Shown piece after piece: positions 7,796 to 10,364 of a stretch of 10,364 nucleotides of DNA (positions within the stretch are counted from its first letter, which is position 1; each line of letters opens with the position of its first letter). The stretch lies in the NCBI GenBank assembly GCA_030706665.1, contig JAUZOB010000097.1, positions 1 through 10,364 on the forward strand, written 5' to 3'. Source of the stretch: Bacteroidota bacterium. GTDB lineage: Bacteria; Bacteroidota; Bacteroidia; Bacteroidales; Prolixibacteraceae. The notes beneath the pieces were generated by a model, which had not been told where the DNA came from, did no database searches, and saw only the letters and a program-made list of their open reading frames with translations. A program made the position numbers and the translations under genes.

Positions 7796-10126
7796 TTATT
7801 CCATTTTTTTAAAAAAGTCTATAATATCTGCCAACATTGAATTGGTCATCCTATTAATTTCATTGGGCGAAGTCAAAACAAAATTGTCCTTCTTATTATA
7901 CAATGAATAAATCTGACTAACCAGTCTGTTCGTTTTCTCTGTGTCGTTTGAACTGGTATACCGATGGTCATATTGAGGTGCGACAATCATTAGTTGACGC
8001 GGACTGATACAGGCCAGAATCTCATTAAAATCGACCGGGACAGATTTATTATTATTTTTAAAATATTCTAATCGAGGAATAAAACCGTGAACTTCGGAAA
8101 ACCAGAGTATATTGTTCTTTCCAGCTTCTTCGGAACGGAATGGCGCAACTCCTGACAATGCGGCAATCCCTTTGATCCGATTATCTAAGGCTGCCGAAAT
8201 CAAACCAACAGTTCCTCCGATTGAATTTCCCAAAATAAATATCCTGTTTGAATCAACATGATCCATCTCGCAGAGTGCATCTACGCAATCACTGACATCT
8301 TCAACCATTTTCCCCATTTTCGACCAGGAAGGATAACGATCATAGAAATGTGCACCTTCTTCGAGACGGGTTCCGAATCCCAACATATCTATGGACAGGA
8401 CCGCAAAACCCTGGTCAATTAATTGTTGGAAAATAGAACTGTTATTTCCGGAATTTTTAGAATCGCTGTATCCATAAGCGGATCCATTGGCATAAGCGTA
8501 TTGGTGTAGAAACAGGACAACCGGGAACTTCTTGTTCGGATCTGTACTGTTCGGCAAATAGAGCATTGCGTTTTGATAATCGCCGATGGCTTCATACGGG
8601 CCGTAATAAACAGTACTGCAATTTTTGACAACAGGACGTCCGATGATCCGATCCATCCAGTCTACTTTATATGCATTTGCAGGAACTACATGGTTTGCTT
8701 TTACTTTTGGAGGTCTGATTCCAAGAAGCCAATTGATATTATTCTGAATTTGTGGTTTTATCTTTTCAAAGTCTGATTGTTCCGGATATTTCTCTAAAGC
8801 AATAGGATGCAGATTGTTTTTATTGAACAGGGGCAGATTCTTCTTCATCCAGGATTCCATCGGAACGTTAAAGTATAACTGATTCTTCCAGTTCTCTTTA
8901 TTGCGTCCGAACTGAATATCCAGGAAGTCAATGCAACGTTCGATATCTCTTTCTGCTACGGGATGTTCTCCTAGTCTGGGGAGAATTCCAATCTTGTTAG
9001 TTGCATTTAGGAATTCATATACGGAACGAACAGAATAAAAGCATTGTTCGTTTGCCCATGGATTCATTCCGTTTTCAAGGACGGAATAGTGCATCAAAAG
9101 AGCTCTGGGAGCTATTAATGAGAGCAGGTCGTTTTGATCGACCGGAAGCTTATCTTCATTCCCAAAGAAAAAACGAAGACGAGGATGAAACCAATGAGAA
9201 GCATTTGAATAGATGTCATCCAGAGTCTGATTGCAAAATTGAGGCTCAGTATAGATCCAGGGAGTATCGCCCCCGGTTCCGCTGCTACTTGATATCACAG
9301 CTTGAATGCGTTTATCAAAAGCGGCGGCCCAGAGGGATTGCTTGCCATTTCTTGAATGTCCGGTTATGGCAATCTGTAATTGATTAATATATGATTGGGT
9401 AATTAAGTAGTCTATTACGCGAGAGGCAGCCCATGCTCTCCTCATTAATCCTGAAAAATCATAATCGGGATAAAGGGCTTGGTAAGCCTGTGAATCATCA
9501 TTGCCGTCTGCTGCAGCATAAACACATCCGACGTATCCGCGGCGAACTGCTATTTGTGCCCAATGACGATGTGTCCATTGGGTCATATATACAGGAAATG
9601 GACCTTTCCCCTCCGGAATCATTAGTTCAAAGGTTATTTTCGCTTTGTATTGTGGACCAAAATGAAGTTCTATCATCTGATCTTTAACACCGTTTTCAAC
9701 AGACTCTCTTAGGATGTTAACTTTAAAATCTTTCGGAGCCGGAGGGATCTTCCCTGAAATCCATTGTTGAAATTGCTGTTTAATCCATTCGCGCTGGATA
9801 TTCCATTGAGCTTTATCCAAAACAGGTGAGTTCGTTCCCTGGTAATTAGATAATGGACTGGCGAGAATGGGTCTTGATGGCATCTTTTCAAAATCAGGAG
9901 GAAGCTCTCCGGTACGTTTTTGCCATTCCTGCCAGGTGCTGTCTTTTAAGGAAACGCGTCGACTTATATCGTGACGATGATCTTTACCTGAAATGAGTTG
10001 ATTTAGTAGAATAAGAGATTTCTCTCTGTTTGCAGAAGAATTCTGAGCAAACAGATTAAGAGGCAGTAAGAATAAAACAATTGCAACCTTAACTATATAT
10101 GTAAATCTCCAGTTCATTCTTTGCAT
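7796..10126 (-). CDS. Secreted two-domain esterase: CE15-like glucuronoyl esterase domain plus acetyl-xylan-esterase-like alpha/beta hydrolase
   Basis: From the ATG at 10126 the protein has 776 residues and starts with a type-I signal peptide (MNWRFTYIVKVAIVLFLLPL, ending LFAQ|N). Residue numbers below count from that ATG. Domain 1 (about 100-415) shows the CE15-type nucleophile elbow GHSRNGK (Ser258), LPVDQNDLLSLIAPRALLM, a likely acid Glu351 (VLENGMNP) and GEHP (His388). Domain 2 (about 470-776) is another alpha/beta hydrolase with VVLFLH, LGNSIGGT (Ser635) and APQYDHR (Asp720), but no histidine follows where the triad partner is expected. CE15 enzymes cleave uronic-acid esters, and fused ester-removing domains are known in Bacteroidota. 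An in-frame TTG at 10192 would add 22 polar residues before the signal peptide, so it is disfavoured. The ATG at 10117 is also possible. It is the first gene after the candidate operator/promoter. Hydrolase class is firm; ester substrate is inferred. Confidence 0.85.
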   Translation of the reverse strand: MQRMNWRFTYIVKVAIVLFLLPLNLFAQNSSANREKSLILLNQLISGKDHRHDISRRVSLKDSTWQEWQKRTGELPPDFEKMPSRPILASPLSNYQGTNSPVLDKAQWNIQREWIKQQFQQWISGKIPPAPKDFKVNILRESVENGVKDQMIELHFGPQYKAKITFELMIPEGKGPFPVYMTQWTHRHWAQIAVRRGYVGCVYAAADGNDDSQAYQALYPDYDFSGLMRRAWAASRVIDYLITQSYINQLQIAITGHSRNGKQSLWAAAFDKRIQAVISSSSGTGGDTPWIYTEPQFCNQTLDDIYSNASHWFHPRLRFFFGNEDKLPVDQNDLLSLIAPRALLMHYSVLENGMNPWANEQCFYSVRSVYEFLNATNKIGILPRLGEHPVAERDIERCIDFLDIQFGRNKENWKNQLYFNVPMESWMKKNLPLFNKNNLHPIALEKYPEQSDFEKIKPQIQNNINWLLGIRPPKVKANHVVPANAYKVDWMDRIIGRPVVKNCSTVYYGPYEAIGDYQNAMLYLPNSTDPNKKFPVVLFLHQYAYANGSAYGYSDSKNSGNNSSIFQQLIDQGFAVLSIDMLGFGTRLEEGAHFYDRYPSWSKMGKMVEDVSDCVDALCEMDHVDSNRIFILGNSIGGTVGLISAALDNRIKGIAALSGVAPFRSEEAGKNNILWFSEVHGFIPRLEYFKNNNKSVPVDFNEILACISPRQLMIVAPQYDHRYTSSNDTEKTNRLVSQIYSLYNKKDNFVLTSPNEINRMTNSMLADIIDFFKKME

Positions 10127-10261
10127 TGTCAGGTTAGTGTTTTTATCTTTCTCCGGAAGTCCTTTATTATTGCTTGGTTGTTTCAGCTTCAAGGAATAAA
10201 TCAGATTTCAAGGAGCTCAAATAAATTTTTGTTAGTGTAATGGTAGTCGATTAGGACATGA

Positions 10262-10293
10262 TAAAACTAAGGATTAAAAAACATTTACGCAAA
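10262..10293 (-). promoter_or_regulatory. Candidate Bacteroidota sigma-type promoter (-33 TTTG / -7 TAnnTTTG-like)
   Basis: On the minus strand TTTG (10293-10290) is followed, after exactly 20 nt, by TAGTTTTA (10269-10262). This matches the Bacteroides consensus TTTG-N19-21-TAnnTTTG with one mismatch, the last base of the -7 box. Transcription would start near 10255 and leave a leader of about 130 nt before the ATG at 10126. The surrounding DNA is very AT-rich, so a chance match is possible. It is the best candidate upstream of the first gene. Confidence 0.45.
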
Positions 10294-10302
10294 CGATTGT
10301 GT
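10287..10302. promoter_or_regulatory. Candidate LacI-family operator
   Basis: The plus strand reads ACGCAAACGATTGTGT, an imperfect palindrome centred on CG (10294/10295) with six of eight base pairs symmetric. This is the usual form of LacI/GalR-family operators (CAAnCGnTTG core). It stands out against the AT-rich flanks and overlaps the candidate -33 TTTG, a position suited to repression of the hydrolase-to-nagB operon. No LacI-type gene lies in the window. Confidence 0.45.
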
Positions 10303-10364
10303 GAAATTTTTTATAAAATTTTAAGAATATTTATCAAATGGAAATAAAATAGAATAAAATTATA

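Noticed and set aside
9001..9387. Plus-strand open frames inside the esterase and other genes
   Set aside because: They lie antisense to strongly supported genes, have no recognisable domains and look like compositional shadows.
10127..10192. In-frame N-terminal extension of the esterase beginning with TTG at 10192
   Set aside because: It adds a polar, charged 22-residue stretch in front of an otherwise normal signal peptide, and has no ribosome binding site. ATG codons at 10126 and 10117 fit better.

Overview
The window looks like part of a carbohydrate-utilisation locus from a member of the Bacteroidota. The signs are a SusC/RagA TonB-dependent transporter, genes lacking strong Shine-Dalgarno sites, twin-arginine signals on Gfo/Idh/MocA proteins, and a candidate -33/-7 promoter of the Bacteroides type. 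I cannot name the genus. Every gene I support lies on the minus strand, so the locus reads from the right edge to the left edge.

Layout in transcription order. The right edge (10127-10364) is an AT-rich leader with a candidate LacI-family operator overlapping a candidate -33 element. A large secreted two-domain alpha/beta hydrolase follows, with a CE15 glucuronoyl-esterase-like N-terminal half and an acetyl-xylan-esterase-like C-terminal half. Next come two different Gfo/Idh/MocA oxidoreductases with Tat signals (7772-6429 and 6290-5304), a FucP/NagP-type MFS sugar transporter (5227-3866), a NagA-type N-acetylhexosamine-phosphate deacetylase (3846-2665) and a divergent NagB-type deaminase/isomerase (2646-1861). 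After a 185-bp AT-rich gap, a SusC-like receptor begins at 1675 and runs off the left edge. Gaps between the first six genes are 18 to 138 bp with no convincing terminator, so they probably form one operon. SusC may belong to it or have its own promoter.

Inferred logic: a SusCD pair (SusD expected beyond the left edge) brings an amino-sugar-containing glycan or oligosaccharide into the periplasm. There the esterase removes ester decorations, and the two exported oxidoreductases act on the sugar, possibly cleaving or modifying it by a redox mechanism. The MFS permease imports the product, and the NagA/NagB pair deacetylates and deaminates it towards glycolysis. No sugar kinase, glycoside hydrolase of a classical family or regulator lies in the window, although the NagA/NagB step normally needs a phosphorylated sugar. 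The substrate is unknown. The unusual points are the paired exported oxidoreductases joined to amino-sugar catabolism, the NagB active-site differences, and a second hydrolase domain with no visible catalytic histidine.
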